Assembly: GCA_964397045.1 (NCBI GenBank)
Contig: CAYNHF010000038.1
Span: 30,298-94,297 of the forward strand
Direction: 5' to 3'
DNA from: CAYNHF01 sp964397045
GTDB taxonomy: Bacteria; Actinomycetota; Acidimicrobiia; Spongiisociales; UBA5794
DNA: 64,000 nucleotides
The notes below the pieces were generated by a model. The model was given only the letters and a program-made list of their open reading frames with translations, did not search any database and was not told the DNA's origin. A program made the translations under genes and the position numbers. Below, piece after piece: positions 26,794-35,265 of this stretch. How positions within the stretch are numbered: position 1 is the first letter of the stretch; the number at the start of each line of letters is the position of its first letter.

Positions 26794-28518
26794 GTGGTGG
26801 AACATACCGACGGTGACGTCCAACAGCTGAAAGCCACGATCGGGCTGCTCGAAGAGGAGCTCGCCGTTCTGCGCCGCCGTCTCCAGGATGCTCCTCGCCG
26901 GGTCCGGGTGCTCGAAGAGCGGTTGTTGGAGTCGAAGCACAAACTCGCTCAGGCCGCCTCCCAGAACGAGAAGCTCAGTGCCGCGCTGGAAGAGACTCGC
27001 GAGCAGCTCGCCCTCCTGCGCGAAGAAGTGGAGAAGCTCACCGCGCCGCCCAACCCGTTCGGCGTCATCCTCGGTATCAACGAGGACGGCACCGCTGATG
27101 TGTTCACCTCCGGACGCAAAATGCGGGTGAACGTGGAGCCCAACCTCGAGATCAAGGCGCTAGAGGTAGGCCAGGATGTGCTTCTCAACGAGGCGTTCAA
27201 CGTGATCGACGTCCGTTCGTTCAGCGACGTCGGGGAAGTGGTCACGGTCAAGGAGATTCTGTCCGAAAAGCGGATGATCATCCTGGGCCGTGCAGACGAA
27301 GAGCGGGTCGTGGAAATCGCGGCACCGCTGCTCGGCGAGTTCGTGCGAGTCGGTGACCACGTCCGGATGGAGCCTCGCACCGGGCTGGTTTTTGAGAAGC
27401 TGGTCCGACCCGAGGTCGAGGAACTCGTGCTGGAAGAGGTTCCGGATGTCACGTACACGCAAATCGGGGGCCTCGGTGACCAGATCGAGATCATCCAGGA
27501 CGCGATCGAGCTGCCTTACGTCTACAAGGACAGGTTCGGTGAGTACGACCTGGCTCCTCCCAAGGGCGTGCTGTTGTATGGGCCGCCCGGCTGCGGTAAG
27601 ACGCTCATTGCCAAGGCGGTTGCCAACTCGCTCGCCAAGGCGGTCTCGGCCAAGGAGGGGAGAGACGACGCACGTTCCTACTTCCTGAACATCAAGGGGC
27701 CCGAACTACTCAACAAGTACGTGGGCGAAACGGAGCGCCAGATCCGCCTCATCTTCCAGCGGGCGAAGGAAAAATCCGATGAGGGAGTTCCCGTCATCGT
27801 CTTCTTCGATGAGATGGACTCCCTGTTCCGCACCCGTGGCACCGGCGTGTCCTCCGACGTCGAGTCCACGATCGTGCCCCAGCTGCTGTCGGAACTCGAC
27901 GGCGTGGAAACGCTCAAGAATGTCATCGTCATTGGAGCCTCCAATCGCGAGGACCTCATCGATCCCGCCATCCTGCGGCCCGGCCGCCTCGACGTGAAGA
28001 TCAAGATCGAGCGTCCGGACCAGGATGCAGCCAGACAGATCTTCCGCATCTACCTGGCGGAATCGCTGCCGTACTCTGAAACCCTCCTCGCGACACACGA
28101 TGGTGACGTGACTGCGATGCTGGACGAGTTGGTGGAAGTGGTCGTGACCCAGATGTACGACATGTCGGATGCCAACCGCTTCCTCGAGGTTACGTACGCC
28201 AACGGCGATCGGGAAACCCTCTACTTCAAGGACTTCGCCTCGGGCGCGATGATCGAGAACATCGTGCGACGCGCCAAGAAGTATGCGATCAAGCGTGAGA
28301 TTGCAGGCGAGCCCGATGGTCTGGTGCTTGCCGACTTTGTCACTGCTATCTCCCAGGAGTTCCGCGAGCACGAGGACCTGCCGAACACCACCAATCCGGA
28401 CGACTGGGCGCGCATCTCAGGCAAGAAGGGTGAACGCATCGTCTACGTGCGAACGCTGATCGAAGGCGATGGCGAGAGCCGGACGATCGAAGCGGTGCCA
28501 CCGGGTCAGTACCTGTGA
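26794..28518 (+). CDS. mpa: Proteasome-associated AAA ATPase Mpa/ARC
   Basis: The 574-aa hexameric ring ATPase unfolds pupylated proteins and feeds them into the 20S core. The N-terminal coiled coil (~residues 1-90, LLEEELAVLRRRL etc.) binds Pup. Two OB-like domains follow, then the AAA domain with Walker A GPPGCGKT at 263-270, pore loop KYVGETERQIR, Walker B IVFFDEMDSL and an arginine-finger region in ILRPGRLD. The C-terminus is GQYL, the docking tail for the proteasome alpha ring. GTG 26794 is chosen because AGGAGG lies 6 nt upstream. The frame extends 29 codons further 5' without support. Confidence 0.97.
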   Translation: MVEHTDGDVQQLKATIGLLEEELAVLRRRLQDAPRRVRVLEERLLESKHKLAQAASQNEKLSAALEETREQLALLREEVEKLTAPPNPFGVILGINEDGTADVFTSGRKMRVNVEPNLEIKALEVGQDVLLNEAFNVIDVRSFSDVGEVVTVKEILSEKRMIILGRADEERVVEIAAPLLGEFVRVGDHVRMEPRTGLVFEKLVRPEVEELVLEEVPDVTYTQIGGLGDQIEIIQDAIELPYVYKDRFGEYDLAPPKGVLLYGPPGCGKTLIAKAVANSLAKAVSAKEGRDDARSYFLNIKGPELLNKYVGETERQIRLIFQRAKEKSDEGVPVIVFFDEMDSLFRTRGTGVSSDVESTIVPQLLSELDGVETLKNVIVIGASNREDLIDPAILRPGRLDVKIKIERPDQDAARQIFRIYLAESLPYSETLLATHDGDVTAMLDELVEVVVTQMYDMSDANRFLEVTYANGDRETLYFKDFASGAMIENIVRRAKKYAIKREIAGEPDGLVLADFVTAISQEFREHEDLPNTTNPDDWARISGKKGERIVYVRTLIEGDGESRTIEAVPPGQYL

Positions 28519-28534
28519 CGACGCCCGGGTCGAC

Positions 28535-30019
28535 GTGAGCCTTCGTACCGTCATTGGAACCGAGATCGAATACGGGATCACGGTCCAGAACCAGGCGGAC
28601 TTCAACCCCGTGCTGGCGTCGAGTGCGCTGATCAATTCCTATGCGGGAGACCGCGCCCGAATCCAGTGGTCGTTCGATGAAGAGTCGCCGGGGCGGGACG
28701 CACGGGGTTTTGGATTCGAGGATGCCCTGCCTTCGGAAATGGAGACGGGCCTGGTGAACGTCGTCCTGACCAACGGGGCACGGCTTTACGTCGACCACGC
28801 GCATCCCGAGTTCTCGACTCCGGAGTGTTTCGACCCCCTCGAGGCGGCGCTCTACGACAAAGCGGGGGAGGTGGTGATGGCCCGCGCGGTGCGTGCGGCT
28901 CAGACGCTGCTCCCGCAGGATCAACGAATGCTGGTCCACAAGAACAACAGCGACGGCAAGGGCAACTCCTACGGCGCCCATGAGAATTTCCTGACCTCGC
29001 GCGAATTGCCGTTTGGAGAAATCGTGAAGCACATGACCGGGTTCCTCGCTACCCGACAGATATTCACGGGATCCGGCAAGGTTGGGGCAGAGAACGGAAG
29101 GCCGGCCGTTGAGTTTCAGATCTCGCAGCGGGCCGACTTCTTCGAGGAGCAGGTGGGGCTCGAGACGACCCTCAAGCGCCCGATCATCAACACCAGGGAC
29201 GAACCGCATGCCGACCCGGCGCGGTACCGGCGCCTCCACGTGATCATCGGAGATGCCACCCTGTCGGAACGGCAGACCTTCCTGAAACTCGGTTCGCTGG
29301 CATTGCTGCTCCAGGCCCTGGAGGACGGAGCGCTGCCGGAACCGATCTCGCTGCGGGATCCGGTTTCGTCGGTGTGGGAGATCAGCCACGATCCCAGCCT
29401 GTCCGCCGCGGTTGAGCTGATGGATGGAACCCACCTCACCGCGCTCGAGGCGCAGTGGCAGTACCTGGAGTGGGCAACGAAGTACCTGCAGCAGTCCGAA
29501 CTAGGTGAGGTCTACCAGTCGGTGGTGGACACGTGGGAAGAGATCCTCACGACGCTGGAGACCGAGCCCCTAGCGGCGGCGGACCGGCTCGATTGGGTTG
29601 CCAAGTACCGCCTGTTGCTCGGCTATCGAGATCGCGACGGTGTCACCTGGGACGATTCCAAGCTGAAGTTGCTTTCTCTTCAATACCACGACGTGGACCC
29701 GGAGCGGGGGCTCTACCACCGGCTCGTTGCCGGGAACCGGATGCAGCGTCTGTTCGACGATGCGGAGATCGCCACAGCCGTTACGGAGCCTCCAGAACGC
29801 ACGCGAGCCTATTTCCGGGGCAGGTGTGTGGCCAAGTTCCGCGACTCTCTCGTGGCTGCCAACTGGGATTCGCTGGTATTCGATACGGGTGAAGATGCGC
29901 TCAAACGAGTGCCTATGATGGAGCCGCTACGCGGTAGCAAGGCGCGTGTGGGTGGCCTGCTCGACCGATCCGACACCCCGGCAGCACTCCTGAGCGCACT
30001 TGGAGGCAACGATGGCTGA
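28535..30019 (+). CDS. dop: Depupylase/deamidase of Pup (Dop)
   Basis: The 494-aa protein has the carboxylate-amine ligase-like fold. GTEIEYGI at the N-terminus supplies ATP/Mg ligands, and Asp87 in LYVDHAHPE is the catalytic aspartate. The long insertion with SYAGDRARIQWSFDEESP is the Dop-loop that separates Dop from PafA. KNNSDGKGNSYGAHEN and INTRDEPHAD are shared with PafA. GTG 28535 is 16 nt after the mpa stop. Because Pup here is already Glu-terminated, Dop would serve only as a depupylase. Its 3' end overlaps the pup ATG by 8 nt. Confidence 0.96.
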   Translation: MSLRTVIGTEIEYGITVQNQADFNPVLASSALINSYAGDRARIQWSFDEESPGRDARGFGFEDALPSEMETGLVNVVLTNGARLYVDHAHPEFSTPECFDPLEAALYDKAGEVVMARAVRAAQTLLPQDQRMLVHKNNSDGKGNSYGAHENFLTSRELPFGEIVKHMTGFLATRQIFTGSGKVGAENGRPAVEFQISQRADFFEEQVGLETTLKRPIINTRDEPHADPARYRRLHVIIGDATLSERQTFLKLGSLALLLQALEDGALPEPISLRDPVSSVWEISHDPSLSAAVELMDGTHLTALEAQWQYLEWATKYLQQSELGEVYQSVVDTWEEILTTLETEPLAAADRLDWVAKYRLLLGYRDRDGVTWDDSKLKLLSLQYHDVDPERGLYHRLVAGNRMQRLFDDAEIATAVTEPPERTRAYFRGRCVAKFRDSLVAANWDSLVFDTGEDALKRVPMMEPLRGSKARVGGLLDRSDTPAALLSALGGNDG

Positions 30020-30206
30020 ACAAGAGAAGAAGCAGACTCGCTCGGACGAACAGCAGGCGGACGAAGTCGATGTCGTCGAAGAACCGGTCGTCCAGGGCGA
30101 AGAGTTGACCGAGCGTATCGACGACCTCCTCGATGAGATCGATTCGGTTCTCGAGGAGAACGCAGAGGAGTTCGTCAAGAACTACGTTCAGAAGGGTGGC
30201 GAGTGA
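30012..30206 (+). CDS. pup: Prokaryotic ubiquitin-like protein Pup (encoded with C-terminal GGE)
   Basis: The product is 64 aa, acidic and mostly disordered in character, with the Mpa-binding C-terminal helix region (ERIDDLLDEIDSVLEENAEE) and the terminus FVKNYVQKGGE. The last codon is GAG, so mature PupE is made directly instead of a GGQ precursor. Its ATG at 30012 overlaps the dop end, with GGAGG 5 nt upstream. Its stop overlaps the prcB GTG (GTGA). The order dop-pup-prcB-prcA is the canonical one. K61 in the tail is a possible auto-pupylation site (inference). Confidence 0.96.
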   Translation: MAEQEKKQTRSDEQQADEVDVVEEPVVQGEELTERIDDLLDEIDSVLEENAEEFVKNYVQKGGE

Positions 30207-31000
30207 CCGTCGGCGATCGCGGCTCGGGACTCCCGCTTGATCCCACGTTCCCGGATTCCAGCTTTCTCGCGCTTCTCGAGCACAACGGGATCCAACCAAC
30301 CTGGGATGTGGACACCTCCGGCGTGCTGCCCGACGTCCCGGACGGCACCACCGTGCTCGCATTGCGCTACCGGGACGGCGTCGCCATGGCTGGCGACCGC
30401 AGAGCCACCGCAGGGAATGTCATCGCTCACCGCAGGGTGAAGAAAGTGTATCCCGCGGATCAGTACGCGGCAGTCGCGATCTCCGGCACCGCGGGAATGG
30501 CAATCGAATTGATCAAGCTGTTTCAGACCGAGCTGGAGCACTACGAGAAGATCGAAGGCAGCCGTCTCAGCCTCGAAGGCAAGGCCAACTATCTGGCGCG
30601 ACTGGTTCGGGGACACCTTCCCCTGGCATTCCAGGGTCTCGTAATCGTTCCACTGCTCTGCGGCTACGACGAGCGCGACCAGGAAGGGCGGTTGTACACC
30701 TTCGACGTGGTGGGTGGCCGCTACGAAGAACAGGACTACGCGACGACAGGTTCCGGTGGCGCAGAGGCGCGTTCGTTCCTCAAGGCGATCTATCGAGAGG
30801 ACTTGCCCGAGGCCGACGCACTGAACGCGGCCGTCGAGGCGCTCGTGGCCGCCGCCGAAGAAGATGCGGCCACCGGCGGGCCCGACATCCGACGCGGCAT
30901 CTACCCGAACCTCGTCACCGTAACGGCAGACGGTTTCCGTGAGATCGAAACCGAGCAGGTTGGCGACATCGCCGCATCCGTCATGGAGGGTCGCCCATGA
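30203..31000 (+). CDS. prcB: 20S proteasome beta subunit PrcB
   Basis: The 265-aa precursor has a ~48-residue propeptide ending PDG, so autocleavage exposes the catalytic Thr49 (TTVLALRYRDG). Supporting active-site residues are in GDRRATAG and HRRVKKVY, and the SGTAGMA loop is standard. This is the N-terminal-nucleophile hydrolase that cleaves unfolded substrates in the central chamber. It starts at GTG 30203 and is coupled to pup by a 4-bp overlap. ATGA overlap with prcA follows, suiting stoichiometric co-synthesis. Confidence 0.97.
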   Translation: MTVGDRGSGLPLDPTFPDSSFLALLEHNGIQPTWDVDTSGVLPDVPDGTTVLALRYRDGVAMAGDRRATAGNVIAHRRVKKVYPADQYAAVAISGTAGMAIELIKLFQTELEHYEKIEGSRLSLEGKANYLARLVRGHLPLAFQGLVIVPLLCGYDERDQEGRLYTFDVVGGRYEEQDYATTGSGGAEARSFLKAIYREDLPEADALNAAVEALVAAAEEDAATGGPDIRRGIYPNLVTVTADGFREIETEQVGDIAASVMEGRP

Positions 31001-31677
31001 GCATGCCGTTCTACGTACCGCCCGAACAACTCATGAATGACCGCGCCGAGTTCGCGCAGAAAGGAATCGCCCGCGGCAGACCGATCGTCTTCGTCGAGTA
31101 CGCAGCCGGGGTGCTGCTGATCGGTGAGAACCCCGGGTCATCGCTGCACAAGCTCAGCGAGATCTACGACAGGGTGGCATTCGCGGGGGTCGGACGCTTC
31201 AACGAATTCGAATCTCTCCGTGTCGCCGGGGTGAGGTATGCGGACCTCAAGGGCTACTCCTACGGACGCGGCGATGTGACGGCCAAGGGACTTGCGAACG
31301 CCTACAGCCAGACCATGGGGCAGATCTTCACCCATGAGGTCAAGCCGTATGAAGTTGAGGTACTCGTCGCGGAAGTCGGCGATGGCCCGGTGGACACCTC
31401 CATTTTCCGGATTCGCTACGACGGCAACCTCGCCACAGAGCACGACTTCGGTGCCATCGGGGGGGACCATGACGAACTCGCAGGACTCCTGGAGGCCGGA
31501 TACGTGGAGCAATCTCCCCTTGAAGACGCGCTGCGGCTGGCGACCTCGAGCCTCGAGGCCTCCTATGAGCGGACCATCACGGATGCCGACTACGAGGCCG
31601 CAGTGCTCGATAGGAACCTGGATCGCCGGATCTTCCGGCGGGTGACCGAGGACGAGATCGGCTCGGCGAGGGGCTGA
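30997..31677 (+). CDS. prcA: 20S proteasome alpha subunit PrcA
   Basis: The 226-aa alpha-type subunit has the N-terminal gate segment (MPFYVPPEQLMNDRAEFAQKG), then the Ntn fold without a catalytic Thr (GRPIVFVEYAAGVLLIGEN, IYDRVAFAGVGRFNEFE). It forms the outer rings that gate entry and dock the Mpa GQYL tail. The C-terminal extension is short (RVTEDEIGSARG). The start is an ATGA overlap with prcB. Length and motifs are normal. Confidence 0.96.
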   Translation: MSMPFYVPPEQLMNDRAEFAQKGIARGRPIVFVEYAAGVLLIGENPGSSLHKLSEIYDRVAFAGVGRFNEFESLRVAGVRYADLKGYSYGRGDVTAKGLANAYSQTMGQIFTHEVKPYEVEVLVAEVGDGPVDTSIFRIRYDGNLATEHDFGAIGGDHDELAGLLEAGYVEQSPLEDALRLATSSLEASYERTITDADYEAAVLDRNLDRRIFRRVTEDEIGSARG

Positions 31678-31681
31678 GCAC

Positions 31682-32479
31682 TTGAGCCGGGGAGGCACCA
31701 AGCGCGCCCGCGCCGAGCAAGAGCGGCGCCGCCGAATCCGCGACCGCGCCGCATCCGCAGACGCAACCCGGAAGGACAAACGCGAGCCCAAGCCGAAACA
31801 AGGCAGGGGCAAGGCTGTCGCCCTCCACCTCATGAGCCTCCTAGCCCCACTCGTGATGGCCGCCGGCCTGCTCGTCTCCGGGCAGTGGACGGTGAATGAA
31901 GGCGAGGACCCTCCCGGATACGTCGAAGCGGTTGCCGACTTCCAGGCTCAGCTCGGATTCTCGAACGATCCCTACTGGCAGGACCCGGTCGGGTTCGGCT
32001 ACATGCTCGTGGTGTGGTCGCTCGCGGCCGCCGTCTTCTGGCTGCTGATGGTCGTGGGCTGGCGACGGATCTATCGGAATGTGCCGTTCCTGGATCGGGA
32101 CTGGAGTTCCGTGGATCAGTCATTCACGCTGCTGGTCGTGATCGCGGTGGCCTGGCTGGCGCGAGGCCTGTTCGGCTACACCCTGACGATGGAAAGCCTG
32201 GTCAGCATGGTATTCCTGCTGGCGCTCTATGTGCCGTTGTTCTCTGCAGGCCTTGCCCTCGTGCTGCCCGTCGTTCCGGGGAGCGGACGGGTCGGGGGGG
32301 TGTTGCCGAGCTTCCTCAAGATCCCCTTTACCCGCAGGTTCCTGATGGACGAAGTCCAGCGCGAAGACGCTGCCGTGGCTCAGGTCACGATCAAGGCAGC
32401 GACTGCGGCAGCTCGTGAAGCGGACGAGGAAGCTCGTCGGGCGAAGCGTGAAGCCAAGAAGGCTGCCAAGCAGAAGTGA
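31682..32479 (+). CDS. Uncharacterised four-helix membrane protein in the proteasome operon
   Basis: The 265-aa protein starts at TTG 31682, 8 nt after GAGGGG and only 4 bp after the prcA stop. The first ~45 residues are very basic and helical. Helices lie around residues 48-66, 105-125, 145-165 and 170-200, and the Ala/Arg/Lys-rich helical tail (~40 residues, EEARRAKREAKKAAKQK) is cytoplasmic by charge. I do not recognise the family. Position suggests co-expression with prcBA, but nothing in the sequence shows contact with the proteasome. It could equally be an unrelated passenger gene. Confidence 0.85.
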   Translation: MSRGGTKRARAEQERRRRIRDRAASADATRKDKREPKPKQGRGKAVALHLMSLLAPLVMAAGLLVSGQWTVNEGEDPPGYVEAVADFQAQLGFSNDPYWQDPVGFGYMLVVWSLAAAVFWLLMVVGWRRIYRNVPFLDRDWSSVDQSFTLLVVIAVAWLARGLFGYTLTMESLVSMVFLLALYVPLFSAGLALVLPVVPGSGRVGGVLPSFLKIPFTRRFLMDEVQREDAAVAQVTIKAATAAAREADEEARRAKREAKKAAKQK

Positions 32480-32491
32480 CCCGGGATCGAG

Positions 32492-32857
32492 TCAGAACAT
32501 CCGAACGATTCGCAGCACCCACAACGTGATGATGACTATCCCGAGGCCAAGAGCCGCGAGCCGAAACTCGAATGGCAGACCTCGCGACGGCGGCGGCGCG
32601 TCTGGATCTGCCGGGCCCAGGGCGGCATTGACTTCGGCGTCGAGCAGGATGGTGCGAGCGTCTTCGACCCGGTCATTCATTATCCACAGCTCCGCCTCGG
32701 CGAGCCTGCCCACTGTGACCGGATAGGGCCCAAACGACTCGCTATGCAAGCGCACCTCGATCCCCTCGGCTTCGAGACGGGCCGCGAGGACGCGTGCCGT
32801 CAGGAGGTCGCCTACCGTTGCCAGCTTCACGTACCGGCCGTGGGGTTGTTCCGTCAT
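32492..32857 (-). CDS. DUF2007-like signal-transducing protein with C-terminal membrane helix
   Basis: The product is 121 aa from ATG 32857. The N-terminal ~65 residues (YVKLATVGDLLTARVLAARLEAEGIEVRLHSES) match the small DUF2007 alpha/beta domain, an ACT-like fold. A Pro-rich spacer and one membrane helix (LAALGLGIVIITLWVLRIV) end the protein. It is on the minus strand between the membrane protein and pafA, so it breaks the proteasome operon and should force pafA to have its own promoter on the plus strand. Its 5' region overlaps the region upstream of pafA. Confidence 0.75.
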   Translation of the reverse strand: MTEQPHGRYVKLATVGDLLTARVLAARLEAEGIEVRLHSESFGPYPVTVGRLAEAELWIMNDRVEDARTILLDAEVNAALGPADPDAPPPSRGLPFEFRLAALGLGIVIITLWVLRIVRMF

Positions 32858-32977
32858 CACGTTCCATTGTGCCTGCTGCTGGTCGTTAGTGCCGCAGCAG
32901 CCCGGCTTTTTCGCCGTCGTGCCCGTCCCACGGCAATTGGGTGCCCGCCGCTTTCGCAAACAGGTACCCTGACCGGC

Positions 32978-34333
32978 GTGAAGCGACGCATTTTCGGTAT
33001 TGAGAACGAGTACGGCGTCACCTGCACACTGCGAGGCCAGCGCAGGCTGTCTCCCGATGAGGTAGCTAGATACCTGTTCCGGCGTGTAGTGAGTTGGGGA
33101 CGTTCATCGAATGTGTTCCTCGAGAACGGGGCGCGGCTCTACCTCGACGTGGGTAGCCATCCCGAATACGCAACTCCGGAGTGCGACTCTCTCTACGACC
33201 TGGTAACCCACGACAAGGCGGGGGAGCGGATCCTCGAAGGTCTCCTGCATTCAGCCGAGCAACGGTTGGAGGAAGAAGGGATCCGGGGAGAGATCTACCT
33301 CTTCAAGAACAACACCGACTCGGCAGGCAACTCCTACGGCTGTCACGAGAACTACCTCGTGTCGCGCCAGGGAGACTTCCAACGGATCATCGACACGCTG
33401 ATCCCCTTCTTCGTGACCCGCCAGGTCTACGCCGGCTCGGGGAAGCTCCTTCAAACCGCACGAGGCACACTCTTCTCCATGGCACAGCGGGCAGAGCACA
33501 TCTGGGAAGGCATCTCCTCAGCAACCACCCGCAGCCGCCCGATCATCAACACCAGAGACGAACCCCACGCCGACGCTGAGCGGTATCGACGCCTTCACGT
33601 GATTGCGGGAGACTCCAACATGTCGGAGTTCATCACGTACGTGAAGGTGGGAACCACGGCAGCGCTCCTCCAGATGCTCGAGGACGACGTCGTCTTTCGG
33701 GATCTCACCCTCGAGAATCCCATCCGTGCGATTCGAGAGATCTCCCACGACACCACGTGCCGGCGACGAGTACGGCTGGCCAACGGCAGGGAACTGTCTG
33801 CGCTCGACGTGCAGTGGGAGTACTTGGAACGCGCCATGCGGTACGCCAGAACGTCTGGGTTCCCACCGGAAGTGGAGCGTGCGGTTCACATGTGGGAGTA
33901 CCTCCTCACCGGGTTGGAGAAAGACCCAATGTCGCTCAGCCGCGAGATCGACTGGGTGGCGAAGTACCAGCTCATCGAGCGATATCAGATCAAGCACGAC
34001 CTGGCGCTGGCATCGCCCCGCCTGGCACTGATCGACCTGGCGTATCACGACGTGAGTCGTGAACGCGGGTTGTACTACATCCTCGAGAAGCGTGGTCGGG
34101 TTGAGCGACTGGTGACGGATGAGGCGGTGACCAAGGCGATGACCGACCCGCCGGCGACCACGCGGGCCAGGCTGCGCGGCCAGTTCATCAAGGCCGCCAA
34201 GGCGAAGAAGCGAGACTTCACAGTCGACTGGGTCCACCTCAAGCTCAACGATCAGGCCCAGCGCACCGTTCTATGCAAGGACCCGTTCAAGGCCACAGAC
34301 GAGCGGGTGGACAAGCTGATCGCCTCGCTGTAG
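32978..34333 (+). CDS. pafA: Pup-protein ligase PafA
   Basis: The 451-aa ligase uses ATP to phosphorylate the C-terminal Glu of Pup and forms an isopeptide bond with substrate lysines. FGIENEYGV opens the fold; Asp57 in LYLDVGSHPEYATPEC is the catalytic base; KNNTDSAGNSYGCHEN and INTRDEPHAD are conserved. There is no Dop-loop insertion, which separates it from the dop paralogue. GTG 32978 gives the expected length; the frame is open further upstream but antisense to the DUF2007 gene. It is followed by pafB after 5 bp. Confidence 0.96.
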   Translation: MKRRIFGIENEYGVTCTLRGQRRLSPDEVARYLFRRVVSWGRSSNVFLENGARLYLDVGSHPEYATPECDSLYDLVTHDKAGERILEGLLHSAEQRLEEEGIRGEIYLFKNNTDSAGNSYGCHENYLVSRQGDFQRIIDTLIPFFVTRQVYAGSGKLLQTARGTLFSMAQRAEHIWEGISSATTRSRPIINTRDEPHADAERYRRLHVIAGDSNMSEFITYVKVGTTAALLQMLEDDVVFRDLTLENPIRAIREISHDTTCRRRVRLANGRELSALDVQWEYLERAMRYARTSGFPPEVERAVHMWEYLLTGLEKDPMSLSREIDWVAKYQLIERYQIKHDLALASPRLALIDLAYHDVSRERGLYYILEKRGRVERLVTDEAVTKAMTDPPATTRARLRGQFIKAAKAKKRDFTVDWVHLKLNDQAQRTVLCKDPFKATDERVDKLIASL

Positions 34334-34338
34334 GGACC

Positions 34339-35265
34339 ATGCAGAGAGTCATCGAGCGCATCTTGAACCTGTTGGCATTCTTGCTGACTGCGCAACGTCC
34401 GGTCACTGCAGACGAGATCCGGATGACGGTGTCCGGCTACGACCAGAGCAGCGACGCTGCGTGGCGTCGCATGTTCGAACGTGACAAGGACCTCCTTCGT
34501 CAGCTCGGGATACCGCTCCGGGTGGAAGCCACCGATGCCTTCGAGGTGGAACAAGGATACGTTGTCCCTCGCGACGACTACAGCCTTGCGGACCCCGGAC
34601 TGACGGACGAGGAGCGTGCCGCGCTTTGGCTGGCCGCCAAGGTGGTCCGCATCGGCGGCCAGGCGACGGGTCCGGACGCCATCTTCAAGCTCGGCGGCGC
34701 TCCGATGGCAGCCGCAGGCGAGCCATTAGCGGCCGATCTGGGTGCAGAGCAGGAGGAGATAGCCGAGGCGTTCGCCGCGATCACCTCACGAACCGAGCTC
34801 GCCTTTGAATATCGGGACCGGCTGCGCCGAGTGGCGCCCTACGGCCTGGTTCACCGGAGAGGACATTGGTACCTGGTGGCCGCGGACCGGGCTGATGCCG
34901 CGATCAAGGTCTTCCGCATGGACCGAGTCGTCGAGCTGCGGGTGGTGGGGGAAGCAGACGCGTTTCGACGACCGCCCGGCCTGCGCCCCGCCGACGCCAT
35001 CCCGGAGGCGGCCTGGGAGGCGGGTGGCGACGACATCACAGCGATCGTTCAGTTCGACCAGCCGATTGTGTGGTGGGCGCGTCGCCAGCTCACAGGAGAC
35101 ACGGTGGTGGTGGAGCAGCCGGACGGGAGTCTGCGCGCCACGTTGCGGGTCGCGAATCCTGACGCGTTCATCGGCTGGATCATCTCGTTCGAAGATGAGG
35201 CGGAGATCATCGAACCGCAGGAACTGCGCGAACGCCTGGTGGCCAGGGTGGCGGCTGCCTCATGA
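34339..35265 (+). CDS. pafB: WYL-domain transcriptional regulator PafB
   Basis: The 308-aa protein has an N-terminal helix-turn-helix region (RILNLLAFLLTAQRPVTADEIR), a central WYL domain with HRRGHWYLVAAD and FRMDRV, and a C-terminal WCX extension. In mycobacteria PafB and PafC form a heteromer that activates DNA-damage genes independently of LexA when the WYL domain senses single-stranded nucleic acid; conservation of that role here is inferred. ATG 34339 follows the pafA stop by 5 bp, and ATGA overlap with pafC supports co-translation. Confidence 0.92.
   Translation: MQRVIERILNLLAFLLTAQRPVTADEIRMTVSGYDQSSDAAWRRMFERDKDLLRQLGIPLRVEATDAFEVEQGYVVPRDDYSLADPGLTDEERAALWLAAKVVRIGGQATGPDAIFKLGGAPMAAAGEPLAADLGAEQEEIAEAFAAITSRTELAFEYRDRLRRVAPYGLVHRRGHWYLVAADRADAAIKVFRMDRVVELRVVGEADAFRRPPGLRPADAIPEAAWEAGGDDITAIVQFDQPIVWWARRQLTGDTVVVEQPDGSLRATLRVANPDAFIGWIISFEDEAEIIEPQELRERLVARVAAAS

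Noticed and set aside
26567..26830. 87-aa ORF in the trmI-mpa gap
   Set aside because: It is Pro/Arg-rich without a ribosome site, out of frame with mpa and overlapping its start; better explained as promoter/leader DNA.
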